A stretch of DNA of 64,000 nucleotides from positions 1,509,001 through 1,573,000 of the forward strand of contig NZ_WTYU01000001.1 of assembly GCF_009827615.1 (NCBI RefSeq). The letters are read 5' to 3'. The notes beneath the pieces were generated by a model, which had not been told where the DNA came from, made no database searches, and saw only the letters and a list, made by a program, of their open reading frames with translations. Position numbers and translations under genes: made by a program. Source of the DNA: Allopontixanthobacter confluentis. Lineage in GTDB: Bacteria; Pseudomonadota; Alphaproteobacteria; Sphingomonadales; Sphingomonadaceae. Positions 37,055 to 47,136 of the stretch are shown here, one piece after another. Within the stretch, counting starts at the first letter, position 1. Every line of letters starts with the position of its first letter.

Positions 37055-37453
37055 ATGACGCAAGTTCCTTCAAAATTGGAGCGCATGGAAATCCGCAAAG
37101 CGATCGGAAATCGGAATATTCCCGGTGCGGATTCAGGTGTGCGTCCAAGAGGGCCGGATTACTTGGTTGCGCACGCTTGTTTCCATTGCCGGAAGTCGTG
37201 GAAGCTCTCGGAAGAAAACACGGCGACTTGCCCGGAATGCGGAGGCTCGCTTCATTGGATGGGGCGCGCGTTCAAGGCTCCGAAGAAGTCCGACCTCGAA
37301 CAATGGAAGAAGGTTGAAGCCCTGTGGAGTGCTGGGTTTCGGTTCGTCCCAAATACCCGCTGGAGAGAGGTAGAGCCTTATCCAGATCGGCTTCGAGAAG
37401 TTGCGGCGTTCATCGATAACAACCGAGAGCACCCATTTCGAGTCAAGGAATAG
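37055..37453 (+). CDS. Zinc-ribbon protein of unknown function
   Basis: About 132 residues from ATG 37055 (MTQVPSKLERMEIRKAIG); the Met at 37085 is possible. A four-cysteine ribbon is clear: C-x2-C in HACFHCRKSW and C-x2-C in ENTATCPECGGSLHWMGRAF, followed by a charged alpha-helical tail (APKKSDLEQWKKVEALWSAGFRF). Such a stand-alone ribbon may bind nucleic acid or protein. The open frame extends upstream to 36944, but that part is repeat sequence. Flanked by repeat copies on both sides. Confidence 0.65.
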   Translation: MTQVPSKLERMEIRKAIGNRNIPGADSGVRPRGPDYLVAHACFHCRKSWKLSEENTATCPECGGSLHWMGRAFKAPKKSDLEQWKKVEALWSAGFRFVPNTRWREVEPYPDRLREVAAFIDNNREHPFRVKE

Positions 37454-37540
37454 CGGCAGGAAACCACCCAGTTGCTGCCCTTCCAACCACCTGGACCTAG
37501 TCCCAAAAGCAGACCGGCAGGAACCGACCCAATTACAGAT
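37454..37540. repeat. Interspersed repeat copy 5
   Basis: CGGCAGGAAACCACCCAGTTG, then AAAAGCAGACCGGCAGG immediately followed by AACCGACCCAATTACAGATG. The second word is nearly identical to copy 6. It begins directly at the stop codon of the zinc-ribbon gene. Confidence 0.7.
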
Positions 37541-37559
37541 GTTCGCGCATTCACGACGT

Positions 37560-37946
37560 CTAGCTGTTCGTTGCTGCTCCGCCGCTTCTTGTGGACACCG
37601 CCAACCAACCGATAACCACTGGAACAAAGCAGATGAGTGCGCTCAGAGTGAAGCTGATCGATCCCCACGACCATGAGCCTATTTGCCAGCGCGGCCCAAC
37701 ATGAATGATCAGGATCATCGGGAGCGACCACCATCCTGAGAGCGCCGCGTCTCGAAGGCGAAGGAAGGTCAAAATAGCCAACGATATGTAGCAAGATACG
37801 CTGAGCGCGATTGCGACAGCTGCCGCTACTGAAGGAAGCTCGCCGACTGCTGCCACTAGAATTGCTGACACATGTGATACGAGCAGAATTGTGCTGACGA
37901 CCTGATACTGTCGTCGCTTGGAATTGCGTTGGAAAAAGCTATTCAT
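37560..37946 (-). CDS. DUF805-like small membrane protein
   Basis: 128 residues with four predicted membrane helices (about 16-36, 40-62, 72-88 and 98-117). The segment RLRDAALSGWWSLPMIL resembles the RRLHDxGxSGWW pattern of DUF805 proteins, whose function is unknown. It is on the opposite strand to its neighbours and bracketed by repeat copies 5 and 6, like a self-contained unit. Confidence 0.65.
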   Translation of the reverse strand: MNSFFQRNSKRRQYQVVSTILLVSHVSAILVAAVGELPSVAAAVAIALSVSCYISLAILTFLRLRDAALSGWWSLPMILIIHVGPRWQIGSWSWGSISFTLSALICFVPVVIGWLAVSTRSGGAATNS

Positions 37947-38009
37947 AAGCAGAAGGTACTATTTGCCACGTTCGCTTACCACTTAGTTTTTGACGTTTAG
38001 TTGCGCTTT

Positions 38010-38180
38010 GGGTTTCACCAAAAGCAGCCTGTCGGCTTGTCATTGGTTGTTGATAAAAGCAGACCGGCAGGAACCGACCCAGAAGCAGACATCGCAGACA
38101 GCAAGTTTATTTCCCGAAAGCTGCCATTTAATCAGACTGAACTTAAAGGCCGAAATTGGGCCGGTAGCGGACTGGCGGTG
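38010..38180. repeat. Interspersed repeat copy 6 (composite)
   Basis: CAAAAGCAGCCTGTCGGC, then TTGATAAAAGCAGACCGG with CAGGAACCGACCCAGAAGC, and further on CCATTTAATCAGACTGAACTT and GGCCGAAATTGGGCCGG + TAGCGGACTGG. The last part matches copy 3 and the middle part matches copy 5. It ends about 100 bases from the 3' end of the autotransporter gene. No gene is seen in 37947-38278. Confidence 0.7.
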
Positions 38181-38278
38181 TGTGGCCGTTGCAAATCACA
38201 ACGGAGACGGGCGGCCTTTAGCTTGCTTCCCTTCCGCGCTGATCGGCGACGCTGGCTTGTGAAGCTTTCCGCCGACAC

Positions 38279-41200
38279 TCAAAAACTGACCCGCACTCCT
38301 GCCCGCAACCCAATGCTATTGTAGTCGCCGGAAATATCGCCTTCGATCTGGAAGAAACCGGAGATTGGGCTTGTGCCATCAAGCAACAGGCCTGCCTCGA
38401 GATGCGCATAAGTGTCGATCGGATTGTTACTGAAACTCAAAGCGTCAGGGCCGACAATGAACCGTGCGGTGCCGTCACCTCCGAATTCATGTACCGCACT
38501 GGCGTTCAGATGATATCCGATCACCATGCCGCTGGCCCGATCCGCTTGCCCGCCCATCCTCAGGCCTGCAATGCCGCGCAGGCCGTCCATCGTATCGAAC
38601 GCGAAGCTGTGAACGTCGATGGCAATATTATCGAGTTTGCTTTGCTGGAATTCAATGCTCGCATGCGGTTCCAGGAAGAATGCGCCGCCGCCAGTGCGAT
38701 ATCCGATCTGGAGACGTCCGCCATAGGCATTGCCATCCGCCTTCCCGTTGAATGCGCCCGCCATCGAATCGTTCAAATCCCCCTTTATGAAATCATATTT
38801 GAGCAGTGCTTCGGCAAATAAGCCACCTTGCCGATAGCTGGCCGATGCCCCCAGGTTGAACACGCCAAAATCGGCACCGTTGCCATTGGCGGCAAACTTT
38901 AGCTGCGACGACAGGTAACCCGCCGTCAGGCCAAAGGCGAAAACATCCCCTTGGGCAAAATCAAGTCCGGCCTGAAGCCCGAAATAATCCTGTGAGTAAT
39001 CGAGCACCGCATCAATGCGGGCGAGGCCCACCGTCTGGGAAAATTCCTCATCACGATCAGAAGTTGCCCCGTAAAATGTCAGCCACAGGGGCTGATTGGC
39101 CTCCGCCTGGCGTGCATGTACACGGTGATCGGCCCAGGCATCGGCGCTGCGATACCATAGCGAGGACGCAGCCTCCACAAGCTTGGTCGCCTCGAAAACG
39201 CGCGCTGTGACCGTCCTGCCAAATACGAAGTCGGAATTGCGCACATCATAATCGAACGAGTAGGCGAGGAAGGGCGTGATGTTCAGATCATCTGATGACA
39301 GCACGAACGCGGTTTCATCTGTTCCTGCTGAAGCGTCAACCACCACGATTGTGTCGCCCAGTCCGAGCCCGGAGGTCAGATTGTTGATCTGGATGACGGT
39401 GGTGCCAGTCGCAGAACCAGAGACCACCAACCGGTCGGTCGTTCCGGCATTGAAATCGACGTCAAGCGCAAGGCTGCCCCCCAGTCCGACAAAATTTCCG
39501 GTGGTGGTGAGCGAACCGCCAGCCAGTCCGTTCATCAGGGTGATCGAACCACTATTGGACAACGTCTCCAGACCGGTGAACGTGGCAGTGGAAGCAACCG
39601 ACAGAATGCCGCTGTTGAGTAGCCTGTCGATACCGCCGCCAAAATCGCTCGCGCCATCAGCAATGAATGTGCCGGAATTGTCGAGGGTGTCGTCGCCACC
39701 GGCAAAGAGAATGGCAGATCCGATCAAACCGCTGTTGGTCAGAGTAATCGGGCCGGTTGCTGCAGAACTGGCAGAAACCGCGTAATTGCCCCCAGACAGC
39801 GTGCCGCTGTTGGCAACGTTTGCTGCGCCGCCAACCGTTGACAGTGCAACGCCTGCATTGCCGCCAAAAGTCGTTCCGGACAGGTTGAGTGTAATGATCC
39901 CGCTGCCGCCGGTCATGGCCGAAACGCCGGCAAGCGACCCCATGATGTCGCCATTGCCGGAAACAAGGATATTGCCGCCTGCGCCGCCCAAAGCATTGGC
40001 CAGAATTCCATTGCCGCCGCTGCCGAATATCTCATCTACATCGGTGACAGTGATGGCGCCGCCATTGGTAGTAAGGTTGACGCCATTGCCAGCATTGCCG
40101 CGCACCAGGTCAAGATTATTGATGATAATATCCGCGCCAGCCGTAGTGATCGCAATACCATCGGTGGCGCCAGTAATATTGCCCGAGCTGCCCTGCACCG
40201 TAATATGCGCCGCTGCGCCGGTGGAGACAGCGTAAATGCCCTGAGCGCTGGTGCCCACCACGTCGGCGGTGGAGGCCAGTGTGACCGTAGTGGCGCCGTC
40301 GGTCGCCAAAGTGCGGATACCGGCATTGCCGCCCGTCACATCATCCACGTTCAGCACAATCGCGCCTACGCCCAAATCTCGCGCGTCAATTCCGCTCTCG
40401 CCGCCCGTTACACTCCCCGCGCTGCTATCCAGCGTAACCCCCCCGCCATCTGAGAAGGCATTAATACCGTTATAGCGAGAGCCCGTGACATCGCCCGTAA
40501 TTATCCGGACAGCGCCTGCGCCGTCATTGCCAACAAGTATCCCGAAGCCCCCGCCAGCAACGCTGCCGGCAGTGCTGTCCACGGTGATCGCACCCCTGTC
40601 GGAAAAGGCACGGATGCCATTGTAGTTTGTGCCGGTCACATCGGCTGTGGTCAACGAAACCGCCCCCGCGCCAATCGACCGCGCGTAAATGCCGCTGTCG
40701 CCGCCCATGACGCTGCCCGCGCTGGTATCAACCGTAATCGCGCCGCCTTTGTTAGAACGAGCAAAGATGCCGAAGCCGTTGGCGCCGGTGACATCACCGT
40801 TCGCAGCGGCGGTGCCGATATCGATCTCGCCATTGGCGACAGCGACGATGCCGCTGCCGTTCAGTCCGTAGAAGGTTCCCCCACCAACCGTCAGCATGCC
40901 ATATTTGCCATTGCCGGTGATCCCGCCAACCAAGCCGCTGCCCTGGATCGAGATGTTGCCAGTGCTCGCGCTCGCTACAATGCCGTTGCCGCCGATGCCA
41001 AGGATGGCGCTGACTGCATTGACGGTGATGTCGCCGCCGTTTGACGCAAGGTCCAGACCATCGCCGGTCTGGCCGGTCACACTGCCAAGATTTTCGACCA
41101 GTACATCCGCGCCAGCCGTGGTTATCGCGATACCATCGGTCCCGCCGGTGACGTTGCCCGACATTCCCCGCACGGTGATATTTGCCAGCGCACCCACTGA

Positions 41201-44200
41201 GGATGCGGAGATGCCTCTACCATCGAGGGCAATGACATCGGCAGTCGATCCCAGCGTGATCGTGGTCGCACCGGTTTCCGCATAGCTGAGGATGCCGTCG
41301 CCGCCGCTGGTCACATCATTGACGGTGATGGTAAGGTCTCCACTGCCGTAATTTCCAGCAACGATGCCTCTGACGCGGCCAACCACTGTGCCCGCACTAC
41401 TATCGATCGTCAGAGCGGTGCCAGAGTTGAACGCAGCGATGCCAGATGCGAAAGTCCCGGTCGCATCCGCGCTGGTGATGCGCAGCGCGCCGCTACCGGT
41501 ATTGCGAGCGTTGATGCCATAACCTCGGCCCCACACGCTGCCGGCGCTGCTGTCGATGGTAAGATCGGTGCCAGAGCCCAAAGCACGAATACCTGAACCC
41601 TTCGTCCCGGTCGCATCCGCGCTGGTGATGCTTAGCGCCCCGCTGCCCAAGTTGTTAGCGACGATACCATAGCTGTTGCCCCACACGCCGCCCGCGCTGC
41701 TGTCGATCGTGAGATCGGTGCCGAAGTTGCGCGCAAACATGCCGGACGCGTAACTTCCGGTCACATCGGCGCTGGTGATGGTCAACAAGCCGCTGCCGTT
41801 ATTGGCTGCGTAAATGCCATAATAGCCGCCCGTCACGCTGCCCGCACTGCTGTCGATGGCGATGCCGCCCATACCGCCAGTGGTCTGCGTGAATATGCCG
41901 GTTGCATTGATGCTGGTGACATCGCCGATTGCAGCGATGCCGCCAATATCGATGCTGCCGCTGGTAACCGCCACAATGCCGGAGCCATTGACGCCGTAAA
42001 CTGGCAGGCCGCCAATCACGAGACTGCTCCGCGCGCCCGTACCGGTGATCCCGCCGGTCAGGCCGCTACCCTGGATCGAGATATCGCCCGTGCCCGCGTC
42101 AGCCACAATACCATTGCCGCCGGTGCCGAGGATCGTGTCGACCGCATTGACCGTGATGTCGCCGCCGTTTGACGCAAGGTTCAGACCAACACCGTTCTGG
42201 CCGGTCACGCTATCGAGATTATTGACTAGTATGTCCGCGCCCATGGTGCTGATCGCAATTCCGTCGGTGCCGCCAGTCACATTGCCCGAGCTGCCCTTCA
42301 CGGTGATGCCAGCCAGCCCGCCGCTTGAAGATGCCAATATCCCCTCGGCAGTGGTGCTGATGACATTGGCAGTTGATCCCAGCGCGATCGTGGTCGCACC
42401 GGTTCTGGAATAGCTGAGGATGCCGATGGTATCGCCGGCGACGTTATCGACCGTGATTGACAGTGCGCCGCTGCCATAATTGCGGGCACTGATGCCAATA
42501 TCATCGCCCGCAATGCTGCCCGCGCTGCTGTCAATGGTGAGATCGGTGCCGCTATTTTGCGCATCAATACCATTGCCGTTCATCGCGGTCACGTGCGCGC
42601 TGGTAATGCCTAGCGCGCCGCTGCCATAGTTCGCGGCGGTGATGCCACCCGTCACGCTGCCCGCAATGCTGTTGATCTGTATTCCAGTACCGAAATTGAA
42701 GGCACGGATGCCATCACCTCTTGGACCAGTACTTGCCACATCAGCGCTGGTGATGCTTATCATTCCAGTTCCGAAGTTGAACGCAGAGATGCCATTCTCG
42801 CTGCCTGATACTCTGCCCGCGCTGCTGTCGACGATGAGATCAGTGCCAAAATTGTTCGCGCGGATGCCTTCAGCCCTTGCGCTTGATCCCGTCACATCAG
42901 AGCTCGTGATCCTCAGCACGCCGCCATAGTTCTCGGCACGGATGCCATTCACGCCTGATATGCTGCCTGCTGCGCTGTCGATGGTCAAGTTGGTGCCATC
43001 GTTGCGCGCGAAGATGCCAGTTCCGACCGTCCCGGTTACATCTGCACTGGTAATGCTCAGCGCGCCGCTGCCGATGTTGATAGCCGCAATGCCAGTACCA
43101 TAACCGGCAACGCTGCCCGCGCTGCTGTTGATGGTGATGCCGCCCATGCCGCCGGTGGTCTGCGCGAATATTCCGGAAGCGTTGGTGCTGGTGACATCTC
43201 CAATGGCGGTTGCGCCGCCGATATTGATGCTGCCGCTGCTGACCGCCACAATGCCCGAGCCATTCACGCCATATACGGTCGTGCCGCCAATAGTAATGTC
43301 GCCCCGCGGGCCAGTCCCCGTGAGCCCTCCAACCAGGCCGCTGCCCTGGATGGAAATGTCGCCTCCGTCGGCAAATGCGAAGATGCCGTTGCCGACCGTG
43401 CCGGTAATCGTATCAACCGCATTTATCGTTATGTTTCCGCCGTTCGACTGCGCGTTGATACCATCGCCGTTCAGGCTGGTTACCCGGCCGAGATTGTCGA
43501 CCAGAATATCCGCGCCCACCGTTTCGATGCCCAGACCATCGGTCGCGCCGGTGATCATGCCGGACATGCCCTGCACGGTGATACCGGCCGAAGCGCCGGT
43601 GGACGCCGCCCGGATGCCCTGGGCGCCCGCACCCACAACATCGGCGTTGGACGCCAGCGAAATCGAGGTCGCACCTTCGGATGCTTGCGTAAAGATGCCG
43701 GCCATGCCGCCTGTCACATTATTCACACTTAGCCGGACCGCACCTGCGCCAGTATCTTCCGCGAAAATCCCCGTCGCACCGCTTGTTACGCTGCCTTTGC
43801 TGCTATCCAGTGTGACACCGCCACCAGTGGAAAAGGCAAAGATACCTAGTCTTTGGGCAGTCACATCTGCCGTTGCAACCGAGACTGCGCCCCCGCCTAG
43901 CGCTGTTGCCACCAGTCCGAAATAGCCCGAGACACTGCCCGCGCTGCTGTCCACGGTAACTGCGCCGCCGTTGGAATAGGCATTGATGCCGAAATTTTCT
44001 GTGCCGGTGACATCCGCCGTAGTGACCGAGACCGCGCCCGCCCCGAAATCTTGCGCAAACACACCGCTGAAGTAACCCGACACACTGCCCGCACTGCTGT
44101 CGATAGTTATGCCGCCGCCATTGGAGCGAGCAAGAATGCCAAGGCCATTGTTGCCGGTAACATCGCCGATCGCAGCCACGCCGCCGATACTGATCGCACC

Positions 44201-47059
44201 ATCGCTGACCGCTACTATGCCGCTGCCGCCAGCACCGAACAGTGTCTGAGCGCCCAGCACGATGTCGCCAGACGGCCCCGTGCCGGTGAACCCACCAACC
44301 AGGCCGCTGCCCTGGATCGAGATATCGCCCGTGCCTGCGTCAGCCACAATACCGGTTCCGCCGAGGCCAAGGATGGCGTCGACCGCATTGACAGTGATGC
44401 TGCCGCCGCTTGACGCAAGCTTCAGACCATTACCGTTCTGGCCGGTTACACTGTCGAGATTATCGACCACTATGTCCGCGCCCATGGTATCTATCGCGAT
44501 GCCATCGGTGCCGCCGGTCACATTGCCTGACATTCCCTGCACGGTGATGCTGGCCAGCGCACCCGCTGAGGATGCAAGTATCCCCTCCGAACTGGTACCG
44601 ACGACATTTGCGGTCGATCCCAGCGTGATCGTGGTCGCGCCGGTTGTGGAATAGCTGCCAATGCCGATGTTGCCGCCCGCTACCTCATTGACACGGATGC
44701 CCAACGCGCCGCTGCCGAAATTGTTCGCGGAGATGCCGAAGTCGCTGCCCGAGACGCTGCCCGCGCTGCTGTCGATATTGAGTTCGGTGCCGTAGTTGCG
44801 CGCAAGGATACCTGAACGAGCTGTTCCGGTAACATTCGCGCTGGTGATGCTCAGCGCACCGCTGCCTCGGTTCAAGGCATCGATGCCAAAGGAATTACCC
44901 GCGACGCTGCCGGCACTGCTGTCGATGGCGAGGTCTGAGCCGGCGTCGGAATTGAACGTAAAGATGCCGGAAACGTCAGTGCCGGTCACATTCGCGCTGG
45001 TGATGCTCAGCGCGCCGCTGCCGGTATTGAAGGCCTCGATGCCATCAACGCCGCCCGCCACGCTGCCTGCGCTGCTGTTGATCGTGAGATCGGTGCCTGA
45101 GTTGAACGCAGAGATGCCTACACCGCTCGTACCAGTCACAGCCGCGCTGGTAATGCTCAGCGCGCCGTTGCCGGTGTTGAAGGCCTCGATGCCAAAATCA
45201 TTACCCGCCACGCTGCCTGCGCTGCTGTCGATCGTGAGATCGGTGCCGGTGTTGACCGCAGAAATGGCGGAACCGTTCGTCCCGGTCACATCCGCGCTGG
45301 TTATGTTCAGCGCGCCGCTACCGTAGTTGCGAACAAAGATACCATTGTAACCACCCACCACGCTGCCCGCGCTGCTGTCGATGACGATGCCGCCCATGCC
45401 GCCAGTGGTCTGCGCGAATATGCCAGATGTGTTGGTGCTGGTGACATCGCCGATTGCAGCGGTGCCGCCAATATCGATGCCGCCGCTGGTGATCGCCACA
45501 ATGCCCGAGCCAGCGATGCCGTAAACTGGCAGGCCGCCAATCACGAGACTGCTCCGCGCGCCCGTACCGGTGATCCCGCCAACCAGGCCGCTGCCCTGGA
45601 TCGAGATATCGCCCGCGCCTGCGTCAGCCACAATGCCGTTGCCGCCGGTGCCAAGGATGGTGCCCACCCCGGTTATGGCGATGTTGCCGCCGCTTGACGC
45701 AAGGTTCAGGCCATCGCCCGCATTTCCGGTGACGCTGTCCAGGTTGCGGACCAGAATGTCTGCACCCACCGTACCGATCGCCAGACCACCAGTACCGCCG
45801 GTCACACTGCCCCCGCTGCCCTGCACCGTAATACCCGCCGCAGCGCCGGTGGAGGTAGCGCGGATGCCTTGCACATTCGTTCCCACCACATCGGCGGTTG
45901 ACGCCAAAGTGATCGTGGTCGCGCCATCGGCCGCCAGCGTGCTGATGCCGATCCGGGCACCGGTTACATCGTCCACACTCAGCGCGATTGCGCCTGCGCC
46001 AGTATCTTGCGCCCTGACGCCGATACGCCCTCCGCTGACTTTTCCGCCGGTGCTGTCTACCGTGATCCCGCCGCCATCCGACGTGGCGCCGATGCCGTGA
46101 TAGCTTTGGCCAGTTACATCGGCGGTGATAATGCTGATCGCACCTCCGCCGACAGCGTAGGCCTGTATGCCTTCAATCCCGCTGATGACCGTGCCCGCGC
46201 TACTGTCGATCGTAATCCTGCCGCCATCGGTGGAAGCAGAGATGCCATTGTTAACCCCGGTTCTGAGGTAGGCTGTGGTAATGTCCACCGAACCGCCACC
46301 AGTGTCCCTCGCAACTATTCCGCCGCGCCCGGTGATGATGTCGCCTGCGCTGGTATCCACCGTCACACCGCCGCCATCGGAGAAAGCTGCAACTGCAAAG
46401 CCGCCAGCGGTCGTCACATTGCCGGTCGTTACGCTGACCGCCCCGGCGCCAGTATCTCGTGCACGGATGCCATCGATCCTGGCTGTAACGGTGCCGTTGC
46501 TGCTGTCGATGCTGAGACCGCCGCCAGACGAGGTGGCCAGGATGCCGGTATCGGCTGTTGTGCTGAGATTCGTGGGTGTTGTCCCATCGCCAATGATGAT
46601 GGTCAGATCGTCCACAGCGGCTTCGATCCTGCCGACCGGCGTTGGCGAAACGCACAGGATGGTGCTTCCGGCAGCCAGGGGGTTTGGCGAAACCGTGCAT
46701 TCGGCCGGCACCACTTGTGCTGCTGCGGGGGCCGAAATCGCAAATGCCATTACGCTCGCCGCGGCGGTCAGGGGCATGACGCTTTTTCTGAATAATGAAT
46801 CCGCTACCGCGAACACTGAGGCGCCGAATGTATCCGCCTCGCACCCGGCCTCTACCAGACCCATTTCGGGCGAATAGCTGGCGACCATGCCATTGGATTT
46901 CGTCAGGCGGCCACCGCGCACCATGCCAAAACCGAACCAGCTACGCCGGTTGCGGTCCAGATCGATGACGGTGTTGATAGGATGCTCGCAGTCGGAAACC
47001 CGGCCCAAATCAGTCATTATAGCCCCTGTGGCAGCGACAGCCGCAGAAGCGCCCACCAT
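38279..47059 (-). CDS. Giant autotransporter adhesin (type Va), about 2,830-2,926 aa
   Basis: Very long protein rich in Gly, Ser, Thr, Ala and Asp. The signal peptide is MPLTAAASVMAFAISAPAAAQ; the start may be Met at 46777, a GTG at 46816, or an earlier Met giving an extended signal region (frame open to 47059). The passenger is a beta-helix of short repeats (IDSSAGSVxG, GIxAxNxGSGALxITSADVTG, TITLGSTANVVGT). Five larger modules each contain ISIQGSGLVGGITGTG...GSGIVAV, at about 40.93, 42.06, 43.34, 44.30 and 45.58 kb. An autochaperone-like segment (SGTLSGGNYAVSAS..., GTTDRLVVSGSATGTTVIQI) precedes a beta-barrel of about 290 residues (from LWLTFYGATSDRDEEFSQ) ending in Phe. Expected role: surface adhesion or aggregation. 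Confidence 0.92.
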   Translation of the reverse strand: MVGASAAVAATGAIMTDLGRVSDCEHPINTVIDLDRNRRSWFGFGMVRGGRLTKSNGMVASYSPEMGLVEAGCEADTFGASVFAVADSLFRKSVMPLTAAASVMAFAISAPAAAQVVPAECTVSPNPLAAGSTILCVSPTPVGRIEAAVDDLTIIIGDGTTPTNLSTTADTGILATSSGGGLSIDSSNGTVTARIDGIRARDTGAGAVSVTTGNVTTAGGFAVAAFSDGGGVTVDTSAGDIITGRGGIVARDTGGGSVDITTAYLRTGVNNGISASTDGGRITIDSSAGTVISGIEGIQAYAVGGGAISIITADVTGQSYHGIGATSDGGGITVDSTGGKVSGGRIGVRAQDTGAGAIALSVDDVTGARIGISTLAADGATTITLASTADVVGTNVQGIRATSTGAAAGITVQGSGGSVTGGTGGLAIGTVGADILVRNLDSVTGNAGDGLNLASSGGNIAITGVGTILGTGGNGIVADAGAGDISIQGSGLVGGITGTGARSSLVIGGLPVYGIAGSGIVAITSGGIDIGGTAAIGDVTSTNTSGIFAQTTGGMGGIVIDSSAGSVVGGYNGIFVRNYGSGALNITSADVTGTNGSAISAVNTGTDLTIDSSAGSVAGNDFGIEAFNTGNGALSITSAAVTGTSGVGISAFNSGTDLTINSSAGSVAGGVDGIEAFNTGSGALSITSANVTGTDVSGIFTFNSDAGSDLAIDSSAGSVAGNSFGIDALNRGSGALSITSANVTGTARSGILARNYGTELNIDSSAGSVSGSDFGISANNFGSGALGIRVNEVAGGNIGIGSYSTTGATTITLGSTANVVGTSSEGILASSAGALASITVQGMSGNVTGGTDGIAIDTMGADIVVDNLDSVTGQNGNGLKLASSGGSITVNAVDAILGLGGTGIVADAGTGDISIQGSGLVGGFTGTGPSGDIVLGAQTLFGAGGSGIVAVSDGAISIGGVAAIGDVTGNNGLGILARSNGGGITIDSSAGSVSGYFSGVFAQDFGAGAVSVTTADVTGTENFGINAYSNGGAVTVDSSAGSVSGYFGLVATALGGGAVSVATADVTAQRLGIFAFSTGGGVTLDSSKGSVTSGATGIFAEDTGAGAVRLSVNNVTGGMAGIFTQASEGATSISLASNADVVGAGAQGIRAASTGASAGITVQGMSGMITGATDGLGIETVGADILVDNLGRVTSLNGDGINAQSNGGNITINAVDTITGTVGNGIFAFADGGDISIQGSGLVGGLTGTGPRGDITIGGTTVYGVNGSGIVAVSSGSINIGGATAIGDVTSTNASGIFAQTTGGMGGITINSSAGSVAGYGTGIAAINIGSGALSITSADVTGTVGTGIFARNDGTNLTIDSAAGSISGVNGIRAENYGGVLRITSSDVTGSSARAEGIRANNFGTDLIVDSSAGRVSGSENGISAFNFGTGMISITSADVASTGPRGDGIRAFNFGTGIQINSIAGSVTGGITAANYGSGALGITSAHVTAMNGNGIDAQNSGTDLTIDSSAGSIAGDDIGISARNYGSGALSITVDNVAGDTIGILSYSRTGATTIALGSTANVISTTAEGILASSSGGLAGITVKGSSGNVTGGTDGIAISTMGADILVNNLDSVTGQNGVGLNLASNGGDITVNAVDTILGTGGNGIVADAGTGDISIQGSGLTGGITGTGARSSLVIGGLPVYGVNGSGIVAVTSGSIDIGGIAAIGDVTSINATGIFTQTTGGMGGIAIDSSAGSVTGGYYGIYAANNGSGLLTITSADVTGSYASGMFARNFGTDLTIDSSAGGVWGNSYGIVANNLGSGALSITSADATGTKGSGIRALGSGTDLTIDSSAGSVWGRGYGINARNTGSGALRITSADATGTFASGIAAFNSGTALTIDSSAGTVVGRVRGIVAGNYGSGDLTITVNDVTSGGDGILSYAETGATTITLGSTADVIALDGRGISASSVGALANITVRGMSGNVTGGTDGIAITTAGADVLVENLGSVTGQTGDGLDLASNGGDITVNAVSAILGIGGNGIVASASTGNISIQGSGLVGGITGNGKYGMLTVGGGTFYGLNGSGIVAVANGEIDIGTAAANGDVTGANGFGIFARSNKGGAITVDTSAGSVMGGDSGIYARSIGAGAVSLTTADVTGTNYNGIRAFSDRGAITVDSTAGSVAGGGFGILVGNDGAGAVRIITGDVTGSRYNGINAFSDGGGVTLDSSAGSVTGGESGIDARDLGVGAIVLNVDDVTGGNAGIRTLATDGATTVTLASTADVVGTSAQGIYAVSTGAAAHITVQGSSGNITGATDGIAITTAGADIIINNLDLVRGNAGNGVNLTTNGGAITVTDVDEIFGSGGNGILANALGGAGGNILVSGNGDIMGSLAGVSAMTGGSGIITLNLSGTTFGGNAGVALSTVGGAANVANSGTLSGGNYAVSASSAATGPITLTNSGLIGSAILFAGGDDTLDNSGTFIADGASDFGGGIDRLLNSGILSVASTATFTGLETLSNSGSITLMNGLAGGSLTTTGNFVGLGGSLALDVDFNAGTTDRLVVSGSATGTTVIQINNLTSGLGLGDTIVVVDASAGTDETAFVLSSDDLNITPFLAYSFDYDVRNSDFVFGRTVTARVFEATKLVEAASSLWYRSADAWADHRVHARQAEANQPLWLTFYGATSDRDEEFSQTVGLARIDAVLDYSQDYFGLQAGLDFAQGDVFAFGLTAGYLSSQLKFAANGNGADFGVFNLGASASYRQGGLFAEALLKYDFIKGDLNDSMAGAFNGKADGNAYGGRLQIGYRTGGGAFFLEPHASIEFQQSKLDNIAIDVHSFAFDTMDGLRGIAGLRMGGQADRASGMVIGYHLNASAVHEFGGDGTARFIVGPDALSFSNNPIDTYAHLEAGLLLDGTSPISGFFQIEGDISGDYNSIGLRAGVRVSF

Positions 47060-47136
47060 GTTTTATTTTTTTGGCAACGCGGCCGATTTTGCGGCCTTGA
47101 AGCTGCGTATAGATAGCACTCGTCAGCGCAAGAAAA

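Noticed and set aside
39276-46877. Many long open frames on the plus strand opposite the autotransporter gene
   Set aside because: They are Pro/Ala/Val/Ser-rich reverse-strand images of a Gly/Ser/Asp/Thr-rich repeat gene; they have no domains, and no start signals. Shadow frames.
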